Assembly (NCBI GenBank): GCA_021155845.1
Contig: JAJNBK010000116.1
Coordinates: forward strand, 1 to 5,691
Length of the DNA: 5,691 nt
Origin: Nitrososphaeraceae archaeon
GTDB taxonomy: Archaea; Thermoproteota; Nitrososphaeria; Nitrososphaerales; Nitrososphaeraceae
Direction of reading: 5' to 3'
Translations under genes and position numbers: made by a program
Shown here: positions 5,478-5,691 of the stretch, piece after piece
How the letters are laid out: every line of letters begins with the position of its first letter
How positions within the stretch are numbered: the first letter of the stretch is position 1
Notes under the pieces: generated by a model
Told to the model about the DNA's origin: nothing
What the model saw: only the letters and a program-made list of their open reading frames with translations
The model's database searches: none

Positions 5478-5645
5478 ACAATGAAACCAGAGAATATGGT
5501 CAAGCCTGTTTATCGTTTCAATATCCGAATTGACTTGTTGAGATCGTAGTTCATCAATATTTTTAGTTAAATCATCATATCGCTTCTGTAAATTAGTAAC
5601 TTGGGCTACAGTTTATGGTGTATCTACGGATGATGCACTAGACAA
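5475..5645 (-). pseudogene. Remnant of a short coiled-coil protein gene
   Basis: On the minus strand, 45 codons are open from 5612 to a TAG at 5475-5477. They encode a strongly protein-like, charged helix (begins TVAQVTNLQKRYDDLTKNID). Leu8, Tyr12, Leu15, Ile19 and Leu22 are spaced 3-4 residues apart, as in a coiled coil. There is no ATG, GTG or TTG start in the open part. The same frame continues upstream through one in-frame TAA at 5613-5615 (CCA-TAA-ACT; a CAA codon would restore it) to a possible TTG at 5643-5645, before further stops at 5652-5654 and 5658-5660. I therefore read it as the C-terminal end of a broken gene. I do not recognise the family. An intact gene with an unusual start cannot be ruled out. 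Confidence 0.4.
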
Positions 5646-5691
5646 TGACTGCTACGTTTACCTTACAGTAAATGGCAGGGAATTATTCCAA
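5602..5691 (+). other. Possible partial coding frame leaving the right edge
   Basis: The plus-strand frame with codons at 5611, 5614 and so on is open from 5542 to the window end (50 codons). From about 5608 it reads as protein-like (TVYGVSTDDALDNDCYVYLT, then VNGRELF). It has no start codon in the window and its first part overlaps the minus-strand coiled-coil remnant. It could be the start-less part of a gene continuing to the right, or chance. No family is recognised. Confidence 0.18.

Overview
The window looks like a piece of an AT-rich ammonia-oxidising archaeal (Thaumarchaeota/Nitrososphaerota) genome, most like the terrestrial Nitrososphaera/Nitrosocosmicus group. This is an inference. 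It rests on archaeal-style TATA elements about 28-35 bases before most starts (leaderless or short-leader mRNAs), few Shine-Dalgarno sites, frequent TTG/GTG starts, and typical gene content: YVTN propellers, secreted small proteins, a soluble Rieske protein and an EamA-type exporter. No rRNA, tRNA, CRISPR array, insertion sequence or complete mobile element was seen.

Layout, left to right. Bases 1-310 hold no convincing gene, only a purine-rich tract, a short palindrome and a weak open frame leaving the left edge. A secreted alpha/beta-hydrolase (311-1411, +) converges on a secreted helical protein (1571-2317, -). The latter diverges from a secreted seven-bladed YVTN beta-propeller (2466-3533, +). 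A short Rieske [2Fe-2S] protein that appears to lack its C-terminal strands follows (3652-3924, +). It converges on a small one-pass membrane protein (3977-4393, -), which diverges from a ten-helix EamA/DMT transporter started by TTG (4558-5451, +). The last 240 bases hold a coiled-coil gene remnant on the minus strand, whose stop shares an inverted repeat with the transporter stop.

Almost every gene is its own transcription unit with its own TATA element, so this is not an operon. The common theme is the cell surface: three of the six main genes encode exported proteins rich in N-glycosylation sequons, and two more are membrane proteins.

The most interesting observations are these. All seven propeller blades carry His or Glu at the same channel-facing loop position (a possible metal site, resembling the placement of the His ligands in nitrous oxide reductase). 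The helical protein is predicted to have a mature N-terminal His. A palindromic core, TTGAGTCAA, is shared by two intergenic regions. The Rieske gene is truncated. The transporter start looks like a one-base slip in a T run. I see no clear new multi-gene system.
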